Of a DNA stretch of 50,646 nt, positions 50,589 through 50,646 are shown piece after piece. This DNA comes from Thermoplasmata archaeon (lineage in GTDB: Archaea > Thermoplasmatota > Thermoplasmata > Thermoplasmatales > Thermoplasmataceae). The stretch spans positions 1 through 50,646 of the forward strand of contig JAJZLK010000027.1 in the NCBI GenBank assembly GCA_021803655.1, given 5' to 3'. The notes beneath the pieces are model-generated. The model made no database searches. It was not told the origin of the DNA and was given only the letters and a program-made list of their open reading frames with translations. A program made the translations under genes and the position numbers. The stretch's first letter is position 1. Each line of letters begins with the position of its first letter.

Positions 50589-50646
50589 ATGTACTTCTAT
50601 AGGTCATCATAGACGTTCTCCCGTTTTCCCACATCTACGACAACAA

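Noticed and set aside
50589-50646. Minus-strand frame ending in KRENVYDDL, resembling the end of a VapB-type antitoxin
   Set aside because: Only about 15 codons are in the window; too short to support.
1-50646. CRISPR array, rRNA, RNase P RNA or SRP RNA
   Set aside because: No regularly spaced repeats and no conserved core sequences of these RNAs were seen in the gene-free stretches.

Overview
The window reads as chromosomal DNA of an acidophilic euryarchaeon of the Thermoplasmatales type. This rests on an archaeal gene set (MCM helicase, archaeal phosphoglycerate mutase, UPF0147, DUF424, DUF92, a PAC2-type proteasome chaperone), TATA boxes placed about 25-30 bases before start codons with little or no leader, a tRNA-Tyr with a 30-base intron at position 37/38, a Rieske/cytochrome b pair, a TauE/SafE-type exporter, and a ThiI that carries a rhodanese domain. 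The species cannot be named from the sequence alone.

Left third (1-20 kb): an AhpD-like protein, a membrane protein, archaeal phosphoglycerate mutase divergent from a histidine phosphatase, then a tight cluster mcm (with a 173-residue mini-intein) - DUF424 - UbiE-like methyltransferase. A promoter at about 6990 drives trpB2-trpA-trpD-trpF-trpE-trpG-trpC plus a DAHP synthase, all overlapping or abutting. This is the gene order reported for Sulfolobus (trpBADFEGC). The eight genes cover the first shikimate step and the whole branch from chorismate to tryptophan. serS follows, then a GltD-like flavoprotein, a DUF1634-TauE pair, and pdxS with a DUF92 membrane protein.

Middle (20-38 kb): Rieske protein, cytochrome b and a crotonase-like protein form a respiratory operon. 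Then come tRNA-Val, a NYN-type nuclease with a LOTUS-like C-terminus, a thioesterase with a PAC2 protein, rpiA, small regulators, tRNA-Tyr with intron, an MFS transporter, rhodanese with TrmI, a LOG-like protein, ThiI, an overlooked 52-residue gene, a glycosylation-rich surface protein, and a small winged-helix regulator with a membrane partner.

Right third (38-50.6 kb): scpB-purD, facing a minus-strand operon DUF309-asnS-hemE-hemH-degenerate SelB-like factor. tRNA-Cys lies divergent from that operon. A DsrE-like protein with a second MFS transporter follows. The end is a mobile, AT-rich region. An IS1634/IS4-type element (46859-48318, with 28-base imperfect terminal inverted repeats) abuts an apparently truncated transposase remnant. 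Beyond it lies a translationally coupled trio: winged-helix regulator, AbiEii-like nucleotidyltransferase and a minimal GNAT protein. Two inverted repeats flank its TATA box. This trio is the best candidate for an undescribed toxin-antitoxin or defence module. Other points of interest are a trpD whose conserved N-terminus lies upstream of any usable start codon, the NYN-LOTUS protein, and the SelB-like protein that lacks GTPase motifs.
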